Source of the DNA: Gammaproteobacteria bacterium
Lineage (GTDB): Bacteria; Pseudomonadota; Gammaproteobacteria; HK1
Length of the DNA stretch: 64,000 nucleotides
Assembly: GCA_022824305.1 (NCBI GenBank)
Contig: JAJEAD010000032.1
Location: 62,001-126,000 of the forward strand
Direction of reading: 5' to 3'
Part shown: in pieces, positions 50,101 to 58,941 of the stretch
How the letters are laid out: each line of letters begins with the position of its first letter
Position numbering within the stretch: position 1 is the stretch's first letter
Translations under genes and position numbers: made by a program
Notes under the pieces: generated by a model
Databases searched by the model: none
What the model saw: only the letters and a program-made list of their open reading frames with translations
Told to the model about the DNA's origin: nothing

Positions 50101-50574
50101 ATGGCCGATATCCTGACCGCGCAGGAACGAAGTGTGCTCATGGGCCGCATCCGGGGGGCGGACACGAAGCCGGAGCTCTTCGTTCGCCGGGCGCTCCATG
50201 CGCTGGGCTACCGGTTTCGCACTCATGTCCGTGGTCTTGCAGGCAGACCCGACCTCGTTTTCTCGAGACGCCGCAAGGCGGTCTTCGTTCACGGGTGTTT
50301 CTGGCACCGGCACGGATGCAGGAAGACCTACACCCCCAAGTCCCGCCGGCACTTCTGGCAGACCAAGTTCACCGCCAACGTCGAGAGGGACAAGCGCGTT
50401 CACGAGCAGCTCGCACGTGATGGATGGAGAGTTTTCGTCGCCTGGGAGTGCGAGATCGAGGCTGACGACGCGTTCGTGGACCGCCTGGTCGCCTTTCTCG
50501 GCCCCCCACGCATCCTGGAGCGGACCCCACGGGACCCGACGGGACCCCTGGCCGGAGAGCCGGGAACCTGGTAA
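50101..50574 (+). CDS. vsr: Very short patch repair endonuclease Vsr
   Basis: Endonuclease of 157 residues that nicks 5' of the T in T:G mismatches produced by deamination of 5-methylcytosine. Active-site residues align at the same numbers as E. coli Vsr: Glu25, Asp51, His64, His69 and His71, in ELFVRRALH, GRPDLVF and VHGCFWHRHGC; the FTANVERD motif follows. It has an AGGGGGA ribosome site and lies 30 bp before the cytosine methylase it presumably serves. On the strand opposite to the rest of the island. Confidence 0.95.
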   Translation: MADILTAQERSVLMGRIRGADTKPELFVRRALHALGYRFRTHVRGLAGRPDLVFSRRRKAVFVHGCFWHRHGCRKTYTPKSRRHFWQTKFTANVERDKRVHEQLARDGWRVFVAWECEIEADDAFVDRLVAFLGPPRILERTPRDPTGPLAGEPGTW

Positions 50575-50604
50575 GTTCCCGCGAGCCATCCGGACGAGGG
50601 ACCG

Positions 50605-51711
50605 ATGATCCGGACCTATGACATGTTCTGCGGGCTGGGAGGCAGCAGCGAGGGCGCGGCGGCGGCAGGTGCGACGATCGTCGGCGGCATCGACGCCTGG
50701 GCACTGGCCGCCGAAGCCTTCGCCGACAACTTCCCCGAAGCCCGCGTCACCGTGTCACGCGTCGAGGAGCAAGAGCCGCGGCGCATCGTGGAGGAGACGG
50801 GGCCGATCGATCTGCTCCTCGCATCGCCGGAGTGCACGAGCCACAGTTGTGCCCGGGGAGCACGTCCACGCTCCGACGCGAGCCGCGACATGGCCTTCGA
50901 AGTCGTGCGCTACGCCCGCGTCATGGCCCCCCGTTGGATGGTGATCGAGAACGTGATCCACATGCGGCCCTGGTCGGGCTACCCGGAGCTTCTGAGAGCC
51001 CTGCGCGGAGCAGGATATCGGGTAGCGGAGCACGTACTGGATGCGGCCGACCACGGCGTTCCGCAAAGGCGGAGGCGGCTCTTCCTGCTTTGCGACCGTG
51101 AGGCCGACCCTCCCTCCCGGATCCCGAAAAAACCGGGGCGGAAACCTTCCGCCACCGGCATTCTGGATCGGCCCGGCACTTGGCGTCGCTCGCCCCTCGA
51201 CAACGGGCGCCGGGCACCCGCCACTCTTGCGCGCGCCCAACGCGCTGTCGCCTCGCTGGGAAGTAACGCGCCGTTCCTGATCGTGTATTACGGCAACGAT
51301 GGCGCGGGAGGCTGGCAACCGCTGAACGCGCCCCTGCGCACGATCACGACTCTCGATCGCTTCGGGCTTTGCGAGCCGTCCGAAGACGGGCCGACATTGC
51401 GGATGCTCCAGGTACCGGAGCTGGCGCGCGCCATGGGATTCAAGGACGACCTTATCCTCAATCGTGGGACTCGTCGCGATCGGATCAAACTTCTGGGCAA
51501 CGGTGTGTGCCCGCCGGTGATGCAGGCCGCGGTTACGGCGTTGGTGGGAGAGGAACGCCTGGAAACCGATGCCGGTTCACATGGCAATAGGGGGCCGGAA
51601 TGGATTTCGGGGGATGGGATTCCAAGATCGGCTCCCGACAAGGGGTTCGGGCGATCGCTGCCAATGCCTGACCCCGGGCATGGCACCGTGCCGCTGAAGA
51701 AGGTGGCTTGA
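50605..51711 (+). CDS. DNA (cytosine-5-)-methyltransferase
   Basis: C5-methyltransferase of 368 residues. SAM-binding FCGLGGSS (8-15), catalytic region LLASPECTSHS with the nucleophile Cys77 after Pro-Glu instead of the usual Pro-Cys-Gln, motif VI ENV (115-117), GVPQRRRRLFLL (motif VIII), and a C-terminal RLLGNGVCPPVMQ-like motif (KLLGNGVCPPVMQ) closing the fold. The target-recognition region (about 170-260) is short. No restriction endonuclease is next to it other than Vsr, so it may be a protective or regulatory methylase. The last 50 or so residues are low-complexity. Confidence 0.92.
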   Translation: MIRTYDMFCGLGGSSEGAAAAGATIVGGIDAWALAAEAFADNFPEARVTVSRVEEQEPRRIVEETGPIDLLLASPECTSHSCARGARPRSDASRDMAFEVVRYARVMAPRWMVIENVIHMRPWSGYPELLRALRGAGYRVAEHVLDAADHGVPQRRRRLFLLCDREADPPSRIPKKPGRKPSATGILDRPGTWRRSPLDNGRRAPATLARAQRAVASLGSNAPFLIVYYGNDGAGGWQPLNAPLRTITTLDRFGLCEPSEDGPTLRMLQVPELARAMGFKDDLILNRGTRRDRIKLLGNGVCPPVMQAAVTALVGEERLETDAGSHGNRGPEWISGDGIPRSAPDKGFGRSLPMPDPGHGTVPLKKVA

Positions 51712-51738
51712 GGGATCTCATCCACCTGCGGGGAGCCC

Positions 51739-53085
51739 TCAAAACTGCACGATGCCGGGTCGCGCCAGATAGCTGCTGGCGTGAGAGATCAGGTGCATCA
51801 GCAACTGCTCCCGCAGCCGGTAGGCGGGCCGCCAACCCTCGGCGTCGGCTCGGGTCACGCTCAGCGAGTAGCGGGAGTTGACGGCGAGTGCGAAGGGACT
51901 CTCGTTCGCTCCGACGGACAAGGTGGGTGAAGACCATTCGGAGGCAGGTAGGCGGACGGTACCGGTGTTATCCGGCTGCCGCTCAACCCCAGACGGAATC
52001 TCAAGACCAAGCAGATACGGGAGTGGCCCGGAGCGGTTGTGGGCATGATCACAGGCCGCACCAACCCGAATGAGCCTGGGGTGACACCGCTCGCGGTCTG
52101 CTCTCCCGATCTTGAATTCCTGGCCGAGAAGCTGACCCAGCGTCACGCCAAACCGGCTCCGCAATCCGTCATCGTTCCACCACCCCTCGGGGAACTCCAC
52201 GACGGCACCCCAGTCCGTTGGCCGGATGGTTTCGGACGGTGAAATCGCCAAATGAAGCATCCGATTGACCATGCCGGCCCTGTTCGCATCGAGCGGCTCC
52301 CGCCCTTCCCAGGTTACGGCCGCTCTCCATGTTTCCAAGGCCCCTGGCGGCACTTGCTGATTTGCAATCCTGTCCGCAAGGATGGGTGCGAGCGCGGACG
52401 TGATCGCCGCCCAGGGATCGGCCGCTACATGGGGTTGACCAACCGCTTCGCGCGCCAGCCGGCTGAGAACCTCGTCGAGTCCACGCGCAAACGAAGCCGT
52501 GTTTCGATGTTCTTCGGGAACCAGCTCCATCAGCGCCGAGAGTGTCGCACCGGCCGCCGCCTGGACATCGGCCTCCCACGCGACGAGAGCCGCGAGCTGG
52601 GCTTTCTCGTTCACCGCGGCCTCGACCGCATCGCGCAGCTCACTCGCCTTGCCCTGGAGGGGTTCGCCCGTATCGACATTGATGAAGCGGCTCTTCGGAA
52701 GACTAACGATTGCAAGCGGACGCGCATGGGGCTTTTGCGGGTCGAGACTTTCGTCCAGGTATCTCGTGAGTTGCCTCACCGAGTCTTCGTGCTCGGTCCA
52801 GACCACCAGGACGAAAGGTCCACCGCGGAGGCTGATGTTTTCCTCGAGGATGCCGGCGATGACTGCGAAGTGTCGGGACTCGTCCGTGGTCGCCGCCAGA
52901 TCGATCAGGTGGAGGTCGAGAAACAGGGCTCGGACGCCCGCGAAGCTCCGAGCTTCGAGCTCGCGCTCGGCATCGTAGGCGATACCCAGGCAGGGCGTAC
53001 CCAGTTTCTGGAACACGCCAAGGATGGCGGTCAGGTGCTCCGGCTTGTCGTCCACTACGACGAATCGAGGCGGTATGAAGATCAC
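51739..53085 (-). CDS. Receiver-domain protein with unknown C-terminal domain
   Basis: Protein of 448 residues. The first 130 or so resemble a response-regulator receiver: acidic pair Asp12-Asp13 (VVVDDKPEH) and candidate phosphoacceptor Asp57 (LFLDLHL), with a TEH segment in place of the usual T-loop. Residues 165-448 show no helix-turn-helix or known output domain that I can recognise; they are helical then beta-rich. The GTG start overlaps the stop of the GHKL gene (GTGA), so the two are coupled partners. It converges with the C5-methylase gene 27 bp away. Confidence 0.75.
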   Translation of the reverse strand: MIFIPPRFVVVDDKPEHLTAILGVFQKLGTPCLGIAYDAERELEARSFAGVRALFLDLHLIDLAATTDESRHFAVIAGILEENISLRGGPFVLVVWTEHEDSVRQLTRYLDESLDPQKPHARPLAIVSLPKSRFINVDTGEPLQGKASELRDAVEAAVNEKAQLAALVAWEADVQAAAGATLSALMELVPEEHRNTASFARGLDEVLSRLAREAVGQPHVAADPWAAITSALAPILADRIANQQVPPGALETWRAAVTWEGREPLDANRAGMVNRMLHLAISPSETIRPTDWGAVVEFPEGWWNDDGLRSRFGVTLGQLLGQEFKIGRADRERCHPRLIRVGAACDHAHNRSGPLPYLLGLEIPSGVERQPDNTGTVRLPASEWSSPTLSVGANESPFALAVNSRYSLSVTRADAEGWRPAYRLREQLLMHLISHASSYLARPGIVQF

Positions 53086-55259
53086 GTTTTCTTTTCCTTC
53101 GGAAAAACCAGCGCCACCACCGCACCGTCGAACTCCTCCGGTACATCAGCCTCTCGGGCGTCCGGAAACGCCAGATGTCCGTCACCCAGCTCCATGACGA
53201 GACTGGCGTAGTAGAGACCGATTCCCATCCCCACCGGACGGCGGCTGAAGAACGGGCGTGTCAGTTCCTCCGGCTCGTCGATGAGCCCGGGGCCGGTATC
53301 CGCGACGACGATGGCCGGTCCGTCCGTGAGATCGAGGTTTACACTGATATGAATCGCTCGACCCGGTGGAACCGCCTCGTCCGGCCAGCGCACTCTGAGC
53401 CAGTAGAACGCATTGTCGAGCAGATTGTTCAGCGCTCCGAGGGCGAGGCCGAAGACGAAGCTCGATCTGACATCCGGAGCGTCTTCCTCGAGCGCCGGAC
53501 AATCCAGCCGGACACGGTGCTTGCGAAAACGCACCTGATTGATGTCGCGAACGCGGCGAATCAGCCTTTTCAGGCTGTTGGGCTGTCGTGATCCCTTGCG
53601 CAACAGGTCGGTGAACCCTCCCAGAACCCGGGCCAGTTCGCGCGCCCTGGAACGGATGGTTTCGTATTCTCCACCTGCCTCGATCAACTCGCAGAGTGCC
53701 CGTACGCCTTGTTCGATCTCATGGAAGACGATCGCGAGGCCCACCCCGGAAAGCCCGGCGCGCAGCATGGAATCCCGAAACTCGTCGTAGTCGCGCTCCA
53801 CCTTGTCGATGAGCGGCTCGAGTTCGTCGTCCACCTTGCGTTCTCGAGCCGCCAGGCGGAGTTGTTGCAGCGGCTGTTTGATCCCTCTCGTTTCGGGATC
53901 CCGGCCCCGGCTCGTGAGGCGGCGAATCTTGTCCTTGTCCTTCTTTCGTTCGACCTGCAACGGCGTCAGCGCCCCGAGGACGATCTGCTTCAATCTCAGG
54001 AGAGCGGGATTCTCCACGAAGCCTTCGCGGTTTGTTTTCTCCTTGAGATCCGAGCTGGCCTCGAGCGACAGATAGACTGCGCCCACGACGATGTTCCGGC
54101 TGATGTTGCGTGTCGGCGTATTGACCCGGCGGAGGTCGAGCCCCAGCCAGTCGTCGTCGGGTTCGCCGTAGTTGTAGACGCGGATGCCGTCCCGATAGAC
54201 CCGGATGCCGCCGTTCTCGTCGAGGTAGTTCCGGATAAGCTGGCTCTCGCCCAGCCGGCGCAGGATCGGTCGGTCCCGGTCGAATACGTAGAAACGACCC
54301 TCGACCGGACCGATGCCCTTGGCCGTTGACACGTCGGCCGTGGCAGGACTCGGCCGGAGACTTCTCGAGCCCTGCTCGACACCGAATTCGTCCATGTCGC
54401 GTTCAGGTTGGATCAGCAACGGTCCGGCCCTGGGGATCTCTCGGGGCTCGAGCGGGATGCCGGCAACCCCCTGGAACCGGTACTTCCAGTCGAAACAGCC
54501 ATCGACGAAACGAAACTCGAACTGCCAGGGCGCACGACTCAGCAGGGCGTCCGCATCCGGAACGGATGTCACCCAGTCCTCGTGGCCCGGCACCTCCAAC
54601 CAGGGCGTGAATTCATCGGAGCTTCCCGCGAAGGGCGAGGAGATGGTGGTGACGTGGCGTTGCAGGCGCCGTACTTCACCGCGGGTCCAGTTCCTTTCGC
54701 GAAGCTCGGAAACCGTGATGAAGGTTCCGGTGCGGGTCCCCCGGAACAAGATCGGATCCCGCTCGAATACCCGGACCGTCGCGTCCGACAGATCCTGCTG
54801 CCGGATCAGAGCCGCCCAGTCGATCGACAAGACACACTCCGGTCGCGACTCGGAGCGAGTGATCATTTCGATGCGGTTTCCCAGCTTGTGGACGGCGAAG
54901 CGGCCAACCCCTTTCTCTCCGAGGGGAAGCCGACCCCGACGTGTCCGGCGCAGCTCGGCCCTCTGCCGCGCGCGATGATCGTGTCCCGGAACGAGCCAGA
55001 TGTTGCGGATGATGTCCAGGGTCATGCCGTCGCCATCGTCTTCGACGACGATTGACGCTTCGGGACCGTCGATGTTCTCCAGGGCCACCCTGACCGTCGC
55101 CGCGTCCGCGTCGTAGGCGTTCTTGACCAGCTCGAACACGGCGAGCCGGGGTGAGCCGATGAGCTCGTCGCCGAGGAGCTGGAGAAGCCGCGCCCGCGGC
55201 CTGAAAGGCAGTTCCAGTCCGTTGCCGCCGGCATCCGTATTGGCAGCGGGAGGATTCAC
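53082..55259 (-). CDS. Dual GHKL ATPase: MutL/Hsp90-like N-terminus fused to a histidine-kinase-like C-terminus
   Basis: Protein of 725 residues with two ATP-binding folds. N-terminal GHKL (about 25-210): ELVKNAYDADA (43-53), DDGDGM (74-79) and GEKGVGRFA (114-122), as in Hsp90/MutL/Morc. A middle domain (about 215-430) includes a NREGF motif (410-414). A charged linker and coiled coil (about 435-500) lead to a kinase-like H-box with His513 in FHEIEQ, N-box NNLLDNAF (611-618), DTGPG (654-658) and GMGIGL (677-682). No transmembrane segment, so a cytosolic sensor. Probably phosphorylates or gates the receiver partner; function inferred. The start is GTG with a weak ribosome site. Confidence 0.82.
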   Translation of the reverse strand: MNPPAANTDAGGNGLELPFRPRARLLQLLGDELIGSPRLAVFELVKNAYDADAATVRVALENIDGPEASIVVEDDGDGMTLDIIRNIWLVPGHDHRARQRAELRRTRRGRLPLGEKGVGRFAVHKLGNRIEMITRSESRPECVLSIDWAALIRQQDLSDATVRVFERDPILFRGTRTGTFITVSELRERNWTRGEVRRLQRHVTTISSPFAGSSDEFTPWLEVPGHEDWVTSVPDADALLSRAPWQFEFRFVDGCFDWKYRFQGVAGIPLEPREIPRAGPLLIQPERDMDEFGVEQGSRSLRPSPATADVSTAKGIGPVEGRFYVFDRDRPILRRLGESQLIRNYLDENGGIRVYRDGIRVYNYGEPDDDWLGLDLRRVNTPTRNISRNIVVGAVYLSLEASSDLKEKTNREGFVENPALLRLKQIVLGALTPLQVERKKDKDKIRRLTSRGRDPETRGIKQPLQQLRLAARERKVDDELEPLIDKVERDYDEFRDSMLRAGLSGVGLAIVFHEIEQGVRALCELIEAGGEYETIRSRARELARVLGGFTDLLRKGSRQPNSLKRLIRRVRDINQVRFRKHRVRLDCPALEEDAPDVRSSFVFGLALGALNNLLDNAFYWLRVRWPDEAVPPGRAIHISVNLDLTDGPAIVVADTGPGLIDEPEELTRPFFSRRPVGMGIGLYYASLVMELGDGHLAFPDAREADVPEEFDGAVVALVFPKEKKT

Positions 55260-55347
55260 ACCGCGAGACTCGGGTTACGACGGGGCGACAGGAGATGACG
55301 ACAATCCTTTCCCGGGTGGCCGGCTCGTTCGACGGTCGGCATCGCCA

Positions 55348-55842
55348 TCAACGGGCCGCCGGGCGTTTCGGCTCCGTCAGCAGGAAGCGCAACGCCGTCA
55401 GGACCCGGCGCGGGTGCTTGCGGTGCATGGCCATGCCGAGCCAGTAGGCGGCTTCCTCGCGCCCCATCGCCTCGATGCCCTCGGCCACCGACCGGATGTT
55501 GGGACGGCTGCGCATGGGAGCGAGCGTGCGAAACAGCAGGCCGAGTGCGAGTGCCAAGTCCTCCGAGATCGGGTAGCCGTGCTTGCGCTCGTCCGCGCCT
55601 TGAACGGGCTTCAGTCCTGCGCTGGAGAGCTGTTTCAGCACCCGATGCTCGACGAGTTCCAGATTGCGGCCCTTGAGACCCGCGATGCGCACCGCCGTCG
55701 AGAGATGCGGAGTCGCGGCGGCCGGCATCTGCCAGATCTCGTACTCCGCGCCGCCGGGGCGTTGGCGCCGGACGCGGAGCTCGTAACGCGGCGCCGACTC
55801 CGGCGTCTCGCTCCGGGAGACCCGCTTGACTCGCGACGTCAA
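55348..55842 (-). CDS. Small conserved partner of the DUF499-type ATPase
   Basis: Protein of 164 residues with no catalytic motif I recognise. The first half is basic and beta-like (YELRVRRQRPGGAEYEIWQMP); the second half is helical with ALALGLLFRTLAPMRSR, GIEAMGREEAAYWLGMAMHRK and RVLTALRFLLTEP, which looks strongly conserved and protein-binding. I recall small proteins like this beside DUF499 genes (DUF3780/DUF7680-type), but cannot confirm the family. The TTG start overlaps the DUF499 stop (TTGA), indicating coupled translation. Confidence 0.7.
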   Translation of the reverse strand: MTSRVKRVSRSETPESAPRYELRVRRQRPGGAEYEIWQMPAAATPHLSTAVRIAGLKGRNLELVEHRVLKQLSSAGLKPVQGADERKHGYPISEDLALALGLLFRTLAPMRSRPNIRSVAEGIEAMGREEAAYWLGMAMHRKHPRRVLTALRFLLTEPKRPAAR

Positions 55843-58800
55843 CTGTCGAGCCCCCTCGCGGTCGCGGTGACGAAGGCGGCACCGCTTGCGAACTTCGACA
55901 GCCGTTCGCCCATCTTTTCCGCCGCGTCACCGTGCATGGAAAGACCATTGGCAAAGGTCAGCTCGAAACCGGCTTCGAGATCCCGGGAGGCGGCGTCGCG
56001 GAGCTGCGGCTCGAGGAACTCCCGTACCGGCTGCGCGTCCGGGACCGGTCCTCGGAACTCGAGCTCGAACGAGCCTCCGTCCCGTGTCTCGTAACCGCCG
56101 GTGAAGGTGACGACCTTGTCCGCTCCGGAGACCGCGCCGACCGTGCCCAGCAGCCGGAAAGCGTCCCCTGCTTCGAAGAGGCGGAGGGTCAGCATCCCGA
56201 TCTTCTCGATGTTCCGGGCACGGGCCTGCTCCCAGAGCCGGGCGAGGGCTTCGGGGAGCAATCCCTCGGCGCTGAGCGTGCTCGGGTCCGGTGGCGGACC
56301 GACCGGCGGGACCGGCTCCGGCCCGCCTCCCGGTTCCGGTCCGGTCCCCGATCCCGGCCCCGGCTCGACGGGGGGTTCACCCGTGCGCAGGCCTGCACCC
56401 ACCCGCGGCCAGATACCCTTGTTGATGGCATAGGTCATGGTCAGGATTACGGCCTGCTCGTCGATGACGATGGTGGCCGGCGGGTCGCCGGGACCGAACA
56501 GCAGCTCGCCCCGCTGGTAGACGTATTCCTCCCGCTCGATGCCTCGCCGAACCCCGCGGATGAATATGTCGTCTCCGCACAGAATGGGCAGGGCCGGATC
56601 GCGGCGGAACTCGTCGCGCAGGGCGCGGGTCGTGATCTGGCCGCGCCGGAGCGGCGTGCGGTCACGCACGTAGGCGGGGGAGTCCGGCTCGTCCTCGGCG
56701 AGCCGAAGCTTCGACAGGTCGCGGAGCGCCCGCACGATATGCCGCTGGCCCGTGCCCGGGCGGTCCGACGCCGATTGGACGTCGATGGCCGAATGCGCCA
56801 GGTCGATGCCGCTCGTGTCGATCCGGGCTCGCGATGGATAGAAGATGTGGCGGTAGCATTGCTGGACCGCGATCGCCAGCTCCTGCTCGGAACGCGCTTC
56901 CAGCTCGCGGAGCTTGTCCTGCTGGTGTTCCGCGAGGTCGACCAGGCGCTCGGGCTTCTTGAGATCCTGCAACGCCAAGCGCCGATGCGTCTTGCGCCGC
57001 ATCTCCTCCTTGCGGGCGTCGTCCGCGGCCACGAACACCAGGTTGTTGCGCAGCGCCCGCAGGGCCGAGCCTTCCGAGCCCTTGCGGGAGTAGATGCGCT
57101 CGATCAACTCGGGGGCACGCTCCACCACACTGCCGACCGCCACTCCGTCATAGGCAAGCACGATCAGCTTGGGACGAGCGTCGCCGACCTCGTCCGGCAC
57201 GTCGAAGGGTCCACCGGGAAAAAAGACCGCCTCGAAGGCCCCGCCCGCCCCCCCGCCGAAGATCCCCCGGATGCAGTCATCCAGGTACGCGCGCGCTTCG
57301 CCGGCATCGACGTGCTGTTCTTCGCGCCGGATGACCTGGCTCAGGTTAGCCTCGGCGAGGAAACGCATCGGTGCCCCCGGCCGGTCATCGAGATAGGCCG
57401 ATTCCGCGATGAACTTCCGGCGCGCCTCTTCGATGAAGCTCGGGTCCGTCGCCGGCGCCAGAATCGAATAGCGAAGCTGCCGGGGAGAGAGGCCCTTCAG
57501 CGGGTCGTTGAATGCGAGGGTGTGCATGAAGATCGTGCGCGCGACGTGCGTGGCGTAGGGCGGCAGGCCGGCATGATGCTCGGCGTCGATCTCCTCGGCG
57601 AGCGCCCTTTTTTCCGCCCCGGCCACATCGTTCGCGAGCGCGGGCAGGTAGGCGGTCTGGCCGAGACGGGTGACGATCTCCTGCCGGATCGGCTCGTGGC
57701 CGGGGTCGATGTGATGGAGGTGAACCGCACTCGCATCCGCCGGCCGCTGCTGCCAGAGACGGGCGATGGTGCGCGCGAGAAGGCGCAGCATTCCCCGCAC
57801 GCGCTGGAAGTTGCCCAGGGTGGCGGTCTTGGCGGTCAGCGTACCCAGCACTTCCGGGTGCAGAGGGTAGCTCGAGAGGAAGGTCTCGGCCGTCTCGGGA
57901 CGGACGGCATCGCCCGAGAGTGCCTCGGCGTTGGCGGCCCAGAGCCCACGGTAGGCGGCGACGGCCGAGGCCGCCCGAGCGTCGTCGATGGTCTCGAAGA
58001 GCCGTCGGCGCAGCACCTGTGCCGTCTCGTCTTCCTCCGTGGGGTTGAGCAGGGTCGCCTTGCGGGCGGAGATGCTCTCTGCCTCCGCCATGCGGTCGGC
58101 GATGAACTGGTTCTCCGCGCTGTAGGCATCGGTCGCCCGCCCGCCCTTGCCGATCGCGAGGGTGTAGACGAGGACCGCGTTCGGCGATCCTTCCACCGCC
58201 TTGAACAGCGAGGTGAGGAAAGCCGACAACTGCTCGCCCGCGTCTTCGAGGCGCCGTACCTTGCGGAGATAGACCGAAAGCTCGTCGAGCAGGATCAATG
58301 CCGGCTCGTCGCCGAAGAGTTCGCGCAGGGTTCCCGCACCCGGCGCGATGCGTCGCTCGTCGCTGTTGCGCACGCGCTCGTACCCCGCCGCGCCGGCCAG
58401 CTCGAAAGCGATTTCTCCCCAGGGCGTATAGGCACGTACACCGTCGTCCGGCCCGCCCATCGCGCGTCCGTTCGCGGGGTCCGCATTCTCCCCGTCGAAG
58501 GCCGCGACGCGCACGGGACCTCGCGGGAGCAGGACGGGATCCACGAACTCGGCGGCGTTGCTCACCTTCGTCATGCCCCGCGACGCGTGTGCGAGCGCGA
58601 TGAGCCCGTGGGTCTTGCCGCCACCGTAGGACGTATCGAGGCGGAAGATCGCGGCGACCTCGCCGCCGGATCCACTCAAACGCCGGCACACGTTGGCGAG
58701 AAGGTTCCTGAGCCCCCGCGTGGGCCACGTGTAGGCGAAGAAGCGGTCGGGGTCCAGATATTCGGAGTTGCCTCTGCCGGCAATGACCGAGGCGAGGTCG

Positions 58801-58883
58801 GCCGCGAAGTCCGCCTCGGCGACCGCGCCGCGCAGCACGTCCTCCCGCGGGTGGCAGGTCTCGAATATCGTCGGGATCGTCAC
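55839..58883 (-). CDS. DUF499-type AAA+ ATPase of the defence core
   Basis: Protein of 1014 residues. The characteristic P-loop SYGGGKTH is at 85-92 and Walker B LILLDELSVYL at 197-207; TWPTRGLRNLLANV near the N-terminus is also typical of DUF499. A helical middle (about 300-800) is followed by a proline/glycine-rich hinge (832-870) and a C-terminal domain ending near a beta-rich FANGLSMHGDAAEKMGERL segment. Related in general design to the large ATPases of BREX (BrxC/PglY). GTG start with GGAG upstream. First gene of the minus-strand island. Role in defence inferred from its partners. Confidence 0.88.
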   Translation of the reverse strand: MTIPTIFETCHPREDVLRGAVAEADFAADLASVIAGRGNSEYLDPDRFFAYTWPTRGLRNLLANVCRRLSGSGGEVAAIFRLDTSYGGGKTHGLIALAHASRGMTKVSNAAEFVDPVLLPRGPVRVAAFDGENADPANGRAMGGPDDGVRAYTPWGEIAFELAGAAGYERVRNSDERRIAPGAGTLRELFGDEPALILLDELSVYLRKVRRLEDAGEQLSAFLTSLFKAVEGSPNAVLVYTLAIGKGGRATDAYSAENQFIADRMAEAESISARKATLLNPTEEDETAQVLRRRLFETIDDARAASAVAAYRGLWAANAEALSGDAVRPETAETFLSSYPLHPEVLGTLTAKTATLGNFQRVRGMLRLLARTIARLWQQRPADASAVHLHHIDPGHEPIRQEIVTRLGQTAYLPALANDVAGAEKRALAEEIDAEHHAGLPPYATHVARTIFMHTLAFNDPLKGLSPRQLRYSILAPATDPSFIEEARRKFIAESAYLDDRPGAPMRFLAEANLSQVIRREEQHVDAGEARAYLDDCIRGIFGGGAGGAFEAVFFPGGPFDVPDEVGDARPKLIVLAYDGVAVGSVVERAPELIERIYSRKGSEGSALRALRNNLVFVAADDARKEEMRRKTHRRLALQDLKKPERLVDLAEHQQDKLRELEARSEQELAIAVQQCYRHIFYPSRARIDTSGIDLAHSAIDVQSASDRPGTGQRHIVRALRDLSKLRLAEDEPDSPAYVRDRTPLRRGQITTRALRDEFRRDPALPILCGDDIFIRGVRRGIEREEYVYQRGELLFGPGDPPATIVIDEQAVILTMTYAINKGIWPRVGAGLRTGEPPVEPGPGSGTGPEPGGGPEPVPPVGPPPDPSTLSAEGLLPEALARLWEQARARNIEKIGMLTLRLFEAGDAFRLLGTVGAVSGADKVVTFTGGYETRDGGSFELEFRGPVPDAQPVREFLEPQLRDAASRDLEAGFELTFANGLSMHGDAAEKMGERLSKFASGAAFVTATARGLDS

Positions 58884-58941
58884 GCCTTGCTCCTCGCCTC
58901 ACCCGGCAATGGTCTCACCCAACCTGCTGCCGGATAGACGG

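Larger units (their letters stand above)
39224..58883. other. Defence island (helicase-methylase-ATPase type) with embedded modules
   Basis: Ten genes lie between the conserved queA and tesA loci. The ends form a split core: DUF499-type ATPase plus a 164-residue partner (55.3-58.9 kb) and DUF1156-type methylase plus PLD-SNF2 helicase (39.2-45.7 kb), all on the minus strand. Between them are GHKL/receiver, Vsr/C5-methylase (plus strand) and AAA/STAND-TPR modules. I recall such helicase-methylase-ATPase sets being named Hma and reported to enclose other defence genes; that naming is from memory. No transposase, integrase or flanking direct repeat was seen. Confidence 0.8.

Noticed and set aside
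51739-53085. Calling the receiver protein a transcriptional response regulator
   Set aside because: No winged-helix, LuxR-type or other DNA-binding output domain is recognisable after the receiver-like segment.
53082-55259. Calling the dual-GHKL protein MutL or an ordinary sensor histidine kinase
   Set aside because: It has no MutL C-terminal or mismatch partner context and no sensor/transmembrane region, and it contains two GHKL folds, so neither name fits.
39224-58883. CRISPR array, insertion sequence, integrase or tRNA-type attachment site associated with the island
   Set aside because: No spaced direct repeats, transposase/integrase motifs or flanking tRNA duplications were seen by eye; the nearest tRNA is 4.6 kb beyond the edge.
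55932-58937. 1001-residue plus-strand open frame antisense to the DUF499-type gene
   Set aside because: No recognisable motifs, biased composition, and the minus-strand protein has intact Walker A and B.
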